Positions 9,307 to 18,820 of a DNA stretch of 34,992 nt are shown piece after piece. Under the pieces are notes generated by a model. It had not been told where the DNA came from, made no database searches, and saw only the letters and a program-made list of their open reading frames with translations. The stretch is from Candidatus Endobugula sertula. GTDB lineage: Bacteria; Pseudomonadota; Gammaproteobacteria; Pseudomonadales; Cellvibrionaceae. Both the position numbers and the translations under genes were made by a program. Numbering within the stretch: the stretch's first letter is position 1; every line of letters begins with the position of its first letter. The stretch spans positions 1 through 34,992 of the forward strand of contig MDLC01000036.1 of the NCBI GenBank assembly GCA_001723645.1. Reading direction: 5' to 3'.

Positions 9307-9805
9307 AAGCGATCACTCTCGTCATTTTTTTTCTCTGGTTGCGGGCGTCACTCTAATAGAATTACTGGCTTTTATTGTTGTTATCGGCGTGAGTGTGGTA
9401 GCTATTGGTGGTGTTTTTCAGCATTCAGTTATTCGTGTTCAGGACCCCTTAATTAACAGTCAATTAATGAGTATGGCGCAGGCCCAGTTCGATGAAATTC
9501 TTTCCAGAAAATATGATGAGAACACACCGACTGGAGGGATTCCAGCTTGTGGCTCATCACCATTATGTGCTGGTATGGGACTGGATGTGGGTGAAGTCTT
9601 AAGTGATATTTCAACACTGGATGATATCGATGACTTTAACGGTTATCAGGATATACCCCAAACAAATTATTTGAGGCAGGTGAGTGTTGTTTATGCGGGT
9701 ACAGATTTTGGAGTGGCCTCCGAAAATGCAAAACGTATTACCGTGAGTGTGTCGTCATCTCAGGGGCAATCAGTGAGTTTGTCTGTTTACCGGTTTAATT
9801 TTTAA
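9296..9805 (+). CDS. mshD: MshD-like type IV minor prepilin
   Basis: A 169-aa prepilin: basic leader MLTKSDHSRHFF, then GVTLIELLAFIVVIGVSVVAI with Glu in the expected place. The body has AQAQFDEILSRKYDENTP, a two-cysteine segment (CGSSPLC) and DDIDDFNGY, all as in MshD proteins. It is a minor pseudopilin thought to prime or cap the MSHA pilus in the inner membrane/periplasm. It overlaps mshC by 11 bp and shares a base with mshO (TAATG), so translation is probably coupled. Confidence 0.85.
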   Translation: MLTKSDHSRHFFSLVAGVTLIELLAFIVVIGVSVVAIGGVFQHSVIRVQDPLINSQLMSMAQAQFDEILSRKYDENTPTGGIPACGSSPLCAGMGLDVGEVLSDISTLDDIDDFNGYQDIPQTNYLRQVSVVYAGTDFGVASENAKRITVSVSSSQGQSVSLSVYRFNF

Positions 9806-10590
9806 TGATGTTATGTACTCATAAAAATCGAGGCTTCACTCTCATTGAATTAATTGCAGTGATGGTGATTTTAGGGATTATTGCATCGTTTAGTGCATCA
9901 TTTGTTGTTGACATTACCCGTAGTTTTTTGTCTGTTAGTCGTAAAAATGATTTGTTAAGTGAGAGCCGTTTGGCCACTGAATATATGATGCGGCGTTTGC
10001 GTAATGCTTTGCCTTATAGTGTGCGTATGACTAATAGTGGTCAATGTCTTGAGTTTATGAGTATTGTTAGCAGTGGTCTTTATCGAGATATTGTTCCTAG
10101 TGTTGTGAATGGTGCTTTTGCTAATGGCAATACAACACCTATTGTCACAGCACCATTTATTATTAATAACGGTAGCCCAGCTTATATGGTGATTGGTGCT
10201 AACGCAGCGACGGAATTGTACGGGGTGACTCCAGGATCCCTGGCAGAAATTGATTCAATAAATGCAACCTCAGTCACATTGACAGCTAATAAACAATGGT
10301 TACGTAATTCAATTAACCAGCGTTTTTATATTGTAGATACCCCCAATGCTTTCTGCTTATTGAATAACGAACTACGTTTGTATCGTCATCTTTCTATGGT
10401 TGATGATGATATTAATACCTCATCTTCTTATGATTTGTTGGCTCAATCAGTGAGTGAATTGGCACCCCTCTTTTCTATTTCATCGGCGGTGGAAGACCGT
10501 AATATACGCATAACGTTATCGCTGCTATTTACTCAGAGTGATAATCGTTTGGAAGTGATAAAACAGGTGGTTGTGCGTAATGTCCCGTGA
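9805..10590 (+). CDS. mshO: MshO-like type IV minor prepilin
   Basis: A 261-aa protein with leader MMLCTHKN, then RGFTLIELIAVMVILGIIASF, the prepilin cleavage and hydrophobic segment. The helix continues into RLATEYMMRRLRNALPYSVR, the usual pseudopilin-J-like pattern of MshO. The long C-terminal domain is strand-rich. The start ATG shares its first base with the mshD stop. An alternative ATG lies one codon later. Its last 11 bp overlap mshP. Confidence 0.85.
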   Translation: MMLCTHKNRGFTLIELIAVMVILGIIASFSASFVVDITRSFLSVSRKNDLLSESRLATEYMMRRLRNALPYSVRMTNSGQCLEFMSIVSSGLYRDIVPSVVNGAFANGNTTPIVTAPFIINNGSPAYMVIGANAATELYGVTPGSLAEIDSINATSVTLTANKQWLRNSINQRFYIVDTPNAFCLLNNELRLYRHLSMVDDDINTSSSYDLLAQSVSELAPLFSISSAVEDRNIRITLSLLFTQSDNRLEVIKQVVVRNVP

Positions 10591-11062
10591 TATTGCATGT
10601 AAGCTAAAGTTCCAACACGGTTTTTTGTTACCTTTAGCACTATTTATTATTGTTGTGTTGGGGGGCATGGCAATCATTGTGTCTAAAAAGGTATCGCAAA
10701 GTAGTTCTTCTTATATACTCGATGGTATTTCTGTGCAAACATTTTATGCGGCTGAAAGTGGAGCACAAGCAGGGCTACATCATTTATTTTTTAGTGATAC
10801 AGATAGGCAGCTTGTTGATGGCCGTTGTGCAGCAATGAACATTTCTCAAACGCTTTATAGTGATGGGCTGAAAAATTGTGTAGTGGCTGTATCCTGCTCT
10901 TGTACCTATGAAAATAATACTATTTGCGATAGTACCAATAGCGCTAATTATTTAGGTGTATCGGGTATCAGTAATAGCTTTTATGTGATCAACAGTCATG
11001 CGCAATGTGGTGTAGAACCAGTCATGTCTTTACACAATATAGAAGTGGGGGCGTCGTTGTAG
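10580..11062 (+). CDS. mshP: MshP-like MSHA biogenesis protein
   Basis: A 160-aa protein with an N-terminal hydrophobic helix after HGFLLPLALFIIVVLGGMAII, lacking Glu at the fifth mature position as MshP and PilX-like proteins do. It is followed by TFYAAESGAQAGLHHLFF, the hallmark AAxSGAQ segment of MshP, and a cysteine-rich tail (CSCTYENNTIC). The ATG at 10580 lies inside the end of mshO and is preferred over a TTG at 10571 because it is closer to homologue starts. The mshQ start follows the stop by one base. Confidence 0.85.
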   Translation: MSRDIACKLKFQHGFLLPLALFIIVVLGGMAIIVSKKVSQSSSSYILDGISVQTFYAAESGAQAGLHHLFFSDTDRQLVDGRCAAMNISQTLYSDGLKNCVVAVSCSCTYENNTICDSTNSANYLGVSGISNSFYVINSHAQCGVEPVMSLHNIEVGASL

Positions 11063-11063
11063 C

Positions 11064-14000
11064 ATGAAAATGTGGATATATTACGGTGTTTTATTATTGC
11101 TGAGTATGATGACTCATCTCGTTTGGGCTGAAGATATTTGTACGTCGTCAAGTAGCAGTGGTGTACTTACTGATTTAAGGGTAGGTCGTTATAGCCAATA
11201 TTGTAGTTTTTTGATCCGCCCGGGTGGTCAAGGTGATATTACGTTATCGTTTAGCAATTTTAATTATAGTTCAGGTATCGATACGTTATATGTATATGAT
11301 GGTACCAGTAATTTGGGTGTATATTTAGGTGCTTTTTCGGGTCCATCTCTTCCCAATGATCTGGTTGCCACTTCTGGTTCAGTGTATATCCTTAGCAATT
11401 CCTACTTTCCCAGTTTCCCAAGTAGTTTTACGCTTTCCTGGAGTCAGGCGGAGGTGTCTGTAGCACCAGTCGCCGAATGGCATTTTGATGAAAGTGTCTG
11501 GTCAGGGGTTGCAGGTGAGGTGCAGGATAGTATCGGCTCATTGCATGGTTTGTCTATAAACGGAGCGACAACGATTGGTTCTGGCAAAATTTGCCGTGCA
11601 GGTTTTTTTGATGGTATTGACGATTATCTCAACGTTAGCGGTATTGATAACTATTTAAACACGACAGCTTCGCTGAGTTTTTGGCTGAAGACGTCACAAT
11701 CGGGTAATAATATGCCGGGTATTACGGGTATTGAAGAACATAATGGTGATGATGATATATTGTGGGGTTGGTTAGATGCTAACGGACAGATGGGTGTTGT
11801 CAAAGGGGGTGGTAGTTCCGCCCAGTCTTATACTCAAATTAATGATTGGTAATTGGCATCATATTATTTTAACAAGAAGCTCAACGAGTGGTCAGTTAAG
11901 TGTTTACGTAGATGGAAGTCTGCAGACCAGTGTCACTGGTGAAATAGGCGATGTGGTGCGATCGTTTAGTAGTATTGGGCGTATCGAAGACACTGCAGGC
12001 AGCCCGGAATATTTTGCGGGTCAATTAGATGAATTGTTAATTTTTGACTCGATTATTAGTTCGACAGATGTGCAAATTATTTATGAAAATCAACTGCAGG
12101 GCAGGAGTTGGGATGGCGCTCTGCGCACTTGTGCAACACCTCTTGCAGAGTGGCGTTTTGAAGAAAATAGCTGGAATGGAACAGCCGATGAAGTGATCGA
12201 TAGCGGTGGTAATCATTACCACGGGCAATTGTATGCTAATAACGCATCACCACAAAATGTGAGCCCAGCGATTAGTGGTGATAGTGGAACCTGCAATTAC
12301 GCTAGTTTTTCTGGGGGCTGGATTGTACCTAACAGTTTGCCGTTAAATATGAATAATGGCGCTAAAACCACAGTGACTTTCTGGATGCGTTGGGATGGGA
12401 CGAATAACGTCGCTCCTCTTGGCTGGGGGACTTCATTTGATTTATGGATTAATAACGGCAATTTTGGTTTTACGACTTCGGTGGGTGGTCTTTATGGTGT
12501 AAGCGCATCCACCATCAGTGGTGGTTGGCATCATATTGCGGCTGAATTTACCAATGGTTATGGTCTTGATGCTGTGAGCTTTAATCGTTTATGGATTGAT
12601 GGTGTTGAACAAGTGTTGTCTGAACTCCAATATGTTCCAAGAGATACCGTGTATCGTTCAGTGAATAGTACGTTTTATATTGGTAGTGCTGGAGGTGCGC
12701 TTAATTATAATGGGGACATGGATGAAGTTGGAGTCTATAACGGCAGCTTGTCAGCTTCACAAATCATAACGCTTATGAATAATACACACCCCTGTAGTAG
12801 CCCAGCTCCTAGCTATTTTGCCATTAGTCACGACAATAATGCAGTGTATTGTTTAAACGAATCCATGAGCGTGACTGCACGTGACAGTGATGATACTACT
12901 TTTAGTACCTATACAGGTACAATCACTCTGGATACACAAGCAGGTAAAGGCTCCTGGTCATTATTGACAGGTAGTGGCACTTTGTTAGATAGCGTAGCTA
13001 ATGATGGTCTGGCCACTTATACTTTTGTAGCATCTGATAACGGTAGTGCCAGTTTTTCTCTGAATTATAGTGAGGGGGCCGCTATTGTTGACGTGGATGT
13101 TTATGACAATGCAACGCGCGATGATGATAGTGAAGGCCAGTTAAGCTTTGCAGCCAGTGGTTTTAGTGTGACAGCATCACCGCTATCCAATCCGCCGGTT
13201 ACGCCGATTAATCAGCCTATTGGCACACAATTATCCGGACAAGCATTTACTGTTGCCATGGCCGCTTACGGAACAGATCCTGATAATGGTAACTGTGGGA
13301 TTATTGAAACCTATACGGGTAACAAAAGCATTGTTCTTGACACTCACTATAATAATCCTACGACAGGAACTTTATCGGCAACTGGAGGGGGTACTATTCC
13401 ATTTATTGCTGGGCAGGCATCATTTTTAGCACAATACAATGATGTCGGGCAAATAGCTTTAACCGTTACGGACAGTGCAACCAGCATGACGGGCCAGACA
13501 AATCTTTTTATTGTTCAGCCGAATGACTTTTCCATTACGGTTGTTGGTAATATCGGTACGACAGATGCTGGGTCGGGTTTTATGGCTTCAGGTCAGGCGT
13601 TTACCGTTGATGTGCAAGCATTAAATGCATTAAATAATCCAGCGCCAAACTATGGTAATGAAATCATACCGGAATCCGTGACTCTATCGATCGATTCATT
13701 GGTGTTTCCTGCAGGAGGTAATATTGGTACGTTAGATAATGCTGACAGTTTTACAAAAATTTCCTCAAACACTTTACAAAATACTGCCGTCAGTTGGAGT
13801 GAGGTTGGTAGTATACGTTTACAAGCTTCGGTAGCGGATGCAGATTATTTGGGAACGGGGAATATTACAGGTACAGTGTCTGGTACGATAGGCCGTTTTT
13901 ATCCGGATAGTTTTGTTTTGGGTAGTCAACAAGTGATGGATGCTTGTGTTAATTTTACCTATTTATCCGAGCCGAACTTATCGATTGCTTATACACTGAG

Positions 14001-14823
14001 TGCAGTCAATCAAGGTGGTAATACGGTGACAAATTATGATGTCGGATTAGGTTATCCCGTTGCAACACAACAATATCATGCTGAGCTTGATAATGATGGT
14101 AATGATCTAGGAGTTCGATTATCGCTTGCAACTTCAAACTGGTCTGCCGGAGAATATATATTATTGGATAACCATGCCTCTTTTTCCCGAGACAGTAGCT
14201 TAGAAGCGCCACTGTCGTCGCTATTGTTGGGTCTAAGTGTTCAGGATATCGATAATAGAAACCTCAGCTCTTTGACAATGAATGCTGACAGCAATGATGA
14301 CTGTTCTTTGGCAGAAACTTGCACAGCGGGTGAGCTGGGTCGTGCTTCTTTTTATTATGGGCGATTAACCTTACCAAGTACCTATGGGCCAGAAACTGCG
14401 GAGCTACCGGCGGAATTACAGACGGAATATTGGGATGGTCAACAATTTGTACTCAATAGCCATGATAACTGCAGCTTAATACCCCGGGCAGCGATAACGG
14501 TGAATGGTGCGGTAATGAATATCCCCGCTGCATTAACAGTTGATTTGCAGGGAGGAAGCACAACAGCTCAGTTCTTCGTTTTAACGAATGATGATGTGGG
14601 TTTTGTAGGAGGAAATGCAGGTTTGCGTTTTTCAGCCCCAGGCACTGCCATTACAACGAAAAGTTTTGATGTTGATATTGATTTAACAAACAGAGACTGG
14701 TTGACTTTTGATTGGGATCAGGATGGTAATGTCATTAATGATACTGCTATACCCACAGCGACCATGAGTTTTAAAATGTATCGTGGCCATGACCGGGTGT
14801 TGTATTGGCGCCATAAGTACTAA
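11064..14823 (+). pseudogene. mshQ: mshQ (MSHA adhesin-like protein), split by a single-base frameshift
   Basis: Two overlapping frames form one secreted protein of about 1,250 residues. The first (11064-11852) has a signal peptide (MKMWIYYGVLLLLSMM, cut near VWA), a CUB-like domain (about 27-132) and the first half of a LamG/concanavalin domain. The second resumes at GNWHHIILTRSSTSGQ, the second half of that LamG fold, then a second LamG domain (PLAEWRFEENSWNG to DEVGVYNGSL), Ig-like repeats and the C-terminal domain usual for MshQ (DUF6701), ending MYRGHDRVLYWRHKY. One extra T at about 11846-11847 (GATTGGT instead of GATGGT) causes the break. Everything else is intact, so the damage is recent or a sequencing artefact. 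It would be the surface or tip protein of the MSHA pilus. Confidence 0.85.
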
Positions 14824-14951
14824 AAGAAAGAAGACATCCAACCATTGGGAATAATGCATTTATAGACCCCCATTGTACTGTTATAAGTGATGTTCCGAAA
14901 AATGGAAAAATATTAAATACAAATTATCAAAAACAGGTGCTTGAAGTATAA
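14823..14951 (+). pseudogene. Serine acetyltransferase-like C-terminal fragment
   Basis: A frame with no start, beginning at the last base of the mshQ stop, reads ERRHPTIGNNAFIDP and CTVISDVPKNGKI and ends in a TAA at 14949-14951. RHPxIG followed by a hexapeptide-repeat run and DVPxNG is the left-handed beta-helix end of serine acetyltransferases and close hexapeptide acetyltransferases. Only about 42 codons survive. It lies immediately before fragments of a transporter and a cysteine-synthase-like enzyme on the same strand. Confidence 0.5.
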
Positions 14952-14963
14952 AAAGAGTAATAA

Positions 14964-15346
14964 ATGAAAACTAACTTCCAGTTTATGCCCGTCATAAAAA
15001 TGCCTATATGGGTTTATTTATATTCATTGTGTCAATCTATAAATTTGACTGCAGCTGTAGTATCGGTTGCAGTTGCTGCTACTGTGGGAAGCATGTTAGC
15101 TCCGAGTCAGTTTTATGCCACTATACCTTATGGAGTTCAGTTTCTTTGCCTTTTATTATAAAGACTATGGGTAGGTCTTCAGATCGATCAACAGAAAAAT
15201 TAAACTCAATTCAGTACTCCCAAATAATTGTGGCACTAGCTGCATCAGCTATGAGCTATGGTTTGATGAATCTGCTGATGATTCAGTCTTCGTTGCATAT
15301 AAATCATATGCATGTGCCATTTGAGAAATCTGCTTTTGCAATTTAA
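14964..15346 (+). pseudogene. MFS transporter fragment, frameshifted and internally deleted
   Basis: An ATG with a weak AGAG leader (14964) opens MKTNFQFMPVIKM, then a membrane helix LYSLCQSINLTAAVVSVAVA and LAPSQFYATIPYGVQF, matching the first two helices of MFS permeases. After a shift near 15150-15160 the reading moves to the frame giving IIVALAASAMSYGLMNLLMI, PFEKSAFAI and a stop at 15344-15346, which resembles the helix after the central loop of the same family. The helices between are missing. The remaining sequence is far too short to be a working transporter. Confidence 0.55.
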
Positions 15347-15741
15347 TTGGTAAAGACTTGTTGTCTGAGGGAAAAACTCCAAGAGGAGTGGTTGAATATT
15401 ATATTGAACATAGCTCCAAACTGGGCAGAAAGTACTTCTATACAGATAAATTTAATAATATAGATGGACTAAATGGCCATGTTAATAGCACGGGATCGGA
15501 AATTGCAAAACAGTTGAAACAAATTACTGATAATAAAGAACTCTACTTTGTATCTTGTGCTGGTACTGGAGCTAGCCTTATGGGTATTTAGCAATCGCTA
15601 TTAAAAGAAGGGTATCTAGTAGATGTTTGTTTGGTTGAACCAGATGGGTGTAACTCTAAACTCAATTCTTTTGTTGATCATGGTCTTTGGTATCCAGAGA
15701 TGGTTGTCACTAAACCTAAAAAGGATATTTTCGAGTTGTAA
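15347..15741 (+). pseudogene. Cysteine-synthase-like PLP enzyme, C-terminal fragment with in-frame TAG
   Basis: The frame reads LIGKDLLSEGKTPRGVVEYY, then YFYTDKFNNIDGLNGHVNST, GSEIAKQL and FVSCAGTGASLMGI, which match the second half of the fold-type II synthases (the FxNPxN and TGxEI blocks and the glycine loop GTGGT, here GTGAS). A TAG at 15589-15591 interrupts it, but the same frame goes on with SLLKEGYLVDVCLVEPDGCNS to a TAA at 15739-15741, matching the VEPxGS region. The N-terminal half with the PLP-binding lysine is missing. It follows fragments of an acetyltransferase and an MFS transporter. Confidence 0.65.
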
Positions 15742-15866
15742 ATTATGTATCTCAAAAGATGATCGGATTTCTTTATTCCGACAAAATAAGCAACGAACGC
15801 ACCCAATAGAGTTAATAAAGTCCATGTTGGCATTTCGTTGGCACCTGAATGACATGCCTTATGCAA
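15720..15866 (-). pseudogene. Possible bestrophin-like membrane protein fragment
   Basis: On the minus strand, MPTWTLLTLLGAFVAYFVG is followed one frame over by CRNKEIRSSFEIHN. Together these resemble the N-terminal hairpin of bacterial bestrophin (UPF0187) proteins, where a Leu-Leu-Gly helix leads into FRNxxxYxRxWE. The match is by eye and short. Confidence 0.25.
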
Positions 15867-16378
15867 ACAAACACATTTGGTGCTTAATAGGCCCTAGTCT
15901 ATTATTATCTATACAATTGAATATATAAAAGTTTATATTGGTATTTAATTATATAATAAAATGCTAAGTTGTATTATAAATGTGCCAGACCGGACATTTA
16001 GCTCTCATTTAAATACTATAATTTATATAATGTCGATAATGTCTCAAGACGTAGGTTACTACATAGAGTTTGCTTAAAGAGGTGATAATCCTTAGGCCTG
16101 AAATATCGGGTGGCGTAGCGAACAATGATAAAAATAAATAGATAGTGATTTGGTGCGAAGTTCGGTGGAGAAATGACGTGACAAAAAAGATCCTTGGTTT
16201 TGATATTAAGCTGGCTTCAGTGGTTTGTTGGAATCGGTCTTTTATATGCGTTATGTAATGAGAAAAGATGTAAAGCTAATTCACTATAAAATGTCATAGT
16301 AAAAATCAGTTATCTTTTTGTTAGACGTCGTTATTTATTTTGCCAATACGCCCTATTGATAAACTAAGGAGAATAACT
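15867..16378. other. AT-rich non-coding stretch before the aminotransferase
   Basis: No gene recognised. A stop-free run at about 16193-16291 encodes a membrane-like peptide (LILSWLQWFVGIGLLYAL) but has no credible start. The only firm signal is the ribosome site of the next gene. Confidence 0.35.
16366..16372 (+). promoter_or_regulatory. Ribosome binding site that fixes the aminotransferase start
   Basis: AAGGAGA sits six bases before the ATG at 16379. The frame is open further upstream to 16340, but that start has no ribosome site. Confidence 0.75.
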
Positions 16379-17728
16379 ATGAGCCACATAATATATCCCA
16401 CCACAAATTTGCAAAAAACAGAGACGCTGATGATAGAGCGTGGAGACGGTATTTATGTTTATGATAATACAGGTAAGCGATATATAGAAGGTCTAGCCAG
16501 TCTTTGGTGTACAGGGTTAGGTTATAATAATCGCGAATTGGTTGAGACGGCTGCTGAGCAAATGGGAAAGTTGCCGTATTCTCATATGTTTGGGGGTAAA
16601 ACTCATCAGGTAGGTATTGATCTGGCAGACAAGCTTGCCAGCATGGTTCCTGTAGACAATGCCAAAATCTTTTTTGGAAATTCAGGTAGTGATGCGAATG
16701 ATACCCATATAAAAATGTTGCGTTATTACTTTAATGTTATTGGCAAGCCAGAAAAATATAAAATTATTTCCCGAGAGCGTGCTTATCATGGTGTTACTAT
16801 GGCAGCAGCATCCCTAACAGGTTTACCACCCAATCATGCTCACTTTGATCTTCCATTTTCTGCATTAGGTATTCTTAGAACAGATGCCCCACATTATTAT
16901 CGCAATGCATTGCCGGGTGAAACCGAAGAAGCATTTACTGATAGAATTGTCGGTAATCTGGAAAACTTGATTCTTCAGGAGGGGCCGGAGACTATTGCAG
17001 CCTTTATTGCTGAGCCAATATATGGTGCAGGCGGTGTTATTGTTGCTCCTGAAGGTTATTTTGCCAAAGTACAGGCTGTGCTTAATAAATACGATATTTT
17101 ATTTTGGGCAGACGAGGTAATTACAGGGTTTGGTAGAACAGGTAATGCGTTTGGATCTACCACTATGGGTATTGAAAACCCCCAACTGATGACATTAGCC
17201 AAGCAACTCTCATCAGGTTATATGCCGATTAGTGCCTCTGTTATTACCAGTGAGCAATATGAAGCAATGGTTGAACCCAGTGCAAAAGTAGGTGTGTTTG
17301 GTCATGGATATACCTATAGTGGGCATCCTGTCTCTTGTGCTGTTGCGTTAAAAACGCTGGAAATTTATGAAAGGGATAGAATTTTTGAGCATGCAGCGGA
17401 GGTTGGGACTTATATGCAGGACAAACTTCGAAGTTTACTTGACCATCCGTTAGTTGGGGAAGTCAGAGGCAAGGGTTTAGTCGCAGCTGTTGAGTTGGTT
17501 GCTGACAAAAAAACAGGTAAGGCTTTTGATGACGGAGCCGTGGGCGCATTTGCACAAGAGGCATGTCAGCGATATGGTTTAATTACTCGTGCAGTAGCTT
17601 TATCATCATTGGCCTTTTGCCCACCAATGATTATTACAAAAGAACAAGTTGATGAGATATTCGACATTGTTAAAAAAGTATTAGATGAAACACTGGATTT
17701 CTTTCATAAATCTGGGCTTAATCAATAA
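16379..17728 (+). CDS. Class III PLP-dependent aminotransferase (omega-aminotransferase type)
   Basis: A cytosolic, PLP-dependent enzyme that moves an amino group from a terminal amine (for example putrescine, beta-alanine, taurine or similar) to a keto acid such as pyruvate. The 449-aa protein has WCTGLGYNNRELVETA near the N-terminus, the PLP-phosphate loop GNSGSDANDTHIKM, the YHGVTMAAASLTG block, FIAEPIYGAGGVI, the cofactor aspartate in LFWADEVITGFGRTG, and the Schiff-base lysine in TLAKQLSSGYMP (about K275). The family is clear; the substrate is not. It is convergent with a LysR gene and preceded by dead gene fragments, so no operon partner hints at its substrate. Confidence 0.9.
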   Translation: MSHIIYPTTNLQKTETLMIERGDGIYVYDNTGKRYIEGLASLWCTGLGYNNRELVETAAEQMGKLPYSHMFGGKTHQVGIDLADKLASMVPVDNAKIFFGNSGSDANDTHIKMLRYYFNVIGKPEKYKIISRERAYHGVTMAAASLTGLPPNHAHFDLPFSALGILRTDAPHYYRNALPGETEEAFTDRIVGNLENLILQEGPETIAAFIAEPIYGAGGVIVAPEGYFAKVQAVLNKYDILFWADEVITGFGRTGNAFGSTTMGIENPQLMTLAKQLSSGYMPISASVITSEQYEAMVEPSAKVGVFGHGYTYSGHPVSCAVALKTLEIYERDRIFEHAAEVGTYMQDKLRSLLDHPLVGEVRGKGLVAAVELVADKKTGKAFDDGAVGAFAQEACQRYGLITRAVALSSLAFCPPMIITKEQVDEIFDIVKKVLDETLDFFHKSGLNQ

Positions 17729-17739
17729 TTAAAGCAATA

Positions 17740-17785
17740 AGCGGAGAGGTTAGGGAAGAACTGATCCGCTCTTATCTTATTGTTT
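17740..17785. terminator. Likely bidirectional terminator between convergent genes
   Basis: AGCGGA (17740-17745) pairs with TCCGCT (17765-17770) across a 19-base loop, followed by a T-rich run (CTTATCTTATTGTTTATTT), between the aminotransferase and the convergent LysR gene. The stem is short and the loop long. Confidence 0.4.
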
Positions 17786-18671
17786 ATTTCTCATATTTTA
17801 TTTTTAAGTGCCTAAGCATCTCTCTTGCTGCGTTAGATAAAGTGCGGTGGCGGCGGTGTAGGCAGCCTAGTTCTCTGGTCAGATGGATTCCTGCTGTGGG
17901 AAGAGTATGTAATGTTTTGTCAAGTAATCGTTCGGGTAGCGTACTCCAGCCCAAGCCGACGGATACCATCATTTTAATAGCATCCAAGTGATTTGTTGTC
18001 ATAGTGATATTGAGGGCCAATTGTTTTTCTGAAAATAATTGTTGGACAAGTTGAGTGGTCCGAGTCGATATATCAGGTAATATCGCCGGGTATGTCGATA
18101 AGTCTTGTAGTGTTACATTTTTTCTTCCTTTAAGAGGGTGCTTATGATGAACAACAATGTTCATTGGGTCTTCCCATAAGGGGTGGTACTGGATGTTGGA
18201 ACTACCATCTTTATCGATAACCTTTGGCAAAGTGATGACAGCAAGATCAAATTCGCCATGGAGTATTGCATGACTTGCAGATTCAGAGTCGATAAAGTGT
18301 AATTGCAAGTGTACATTGGGATGTTGTTGGGTATACGCTGTTAAAATAGGTGGAAGTCGGTGAATACCAATATGGTGGCTGGTGGCCAAACGTAACTCTC
18401 CCTTCACATCTCCCTGTTGTGCAAGCATAAAACGTTGGGTATCTTTTATTGCGTCCAGAATGTCTTTGGCTCGTGGCCATAAGGCTTTCCCCGCATAGGT
18501 AAGAAATATTTGGCGCCCAATACGATCAAATAAGGGTTGTGTGACCTGTTCTTCTAATAATGCAATACGTTTACTGACCGCTGATTGCGTTAGCCCCATT
18601 TGATCGGCTGCAATAGAAAATGATTGATGTTCGGCAACCTTAATAAATGCGGAAAGTAGTTGAGTATCCAT
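17784..18671 (-). CDS. LysR-family transcriptional regulator, divergent from leuC
   Basis: A 295-aa LysR-type DNA-binding regulator: winged helix-turn-helix at residues 1-60 (FIKVAEHQSFSIAADQMGLT, SAVSKRIALLEE), a linker helix, then a type 2 periplasmic-binding effector domain (about 90-290) with GELRLATSHHIGIHRLPPIL and FDLAVITLP. It starts 149 bp from leuC on the opposite strand; a LysR gene in this place is known beside leuC in Pseudomonas. The position suggests that it regulates leuCDB and itself, perhaps sensing a pathway intermediate, but the effector cannot be read from the sequence. Confidence 0.92.
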   Translation of the reverse strand: MDTQLLSAFIKVAEHQSFSIAADQMGLTQSAVSKRIALLEEQVTQPLFDRIGRQIFLTYAGKALWPRAKDILDAIKDTQRFMLAQQGDVKGELRLATSHHIGIHRLPPILTAYTQQHPNVHLQLHFIDSESASHAILHGEFDLAVITLPKVIDKDGSSNIQYHPLWEDPMNIVVHHKHPLKGRKNVTLQDLSTYPAILPDISTRTTQLVQQLFSEKQLALNITMTTNHLDAIKMMVSVGLGWSTLPERLLDKTLHTLPTAGIHLTRELGCLHRRHRTLSNAAREMLRHLKIKYEK

Positions 18672-18677
18672 AGCCGT

Positions 18678-18701
18678 ATTCTATCTATTCCTATTGAGAA
18701 T
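18678..18701. promoter_or_regulatory. Candidate LysR operator between lysR and leuC
   Basis: ATTCT (18678-18682) and AGAAT (18697-18701) form a dyad with a 14-base centre just upstream of the LysR start, the position and form of an autoregulatory LysR site. The arms are short. Confidence 0.35.
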
Positions 18702-18820
18702 GTAAAATATGAAAAATATGAATTTATTTTATGATTTTATCAGGCTATTATGAGCGTCATTATTAAAGATACCTTTCACAACATAGGTTGTGGATAGACA
18801 GATATTGGGAATAAAAAATA

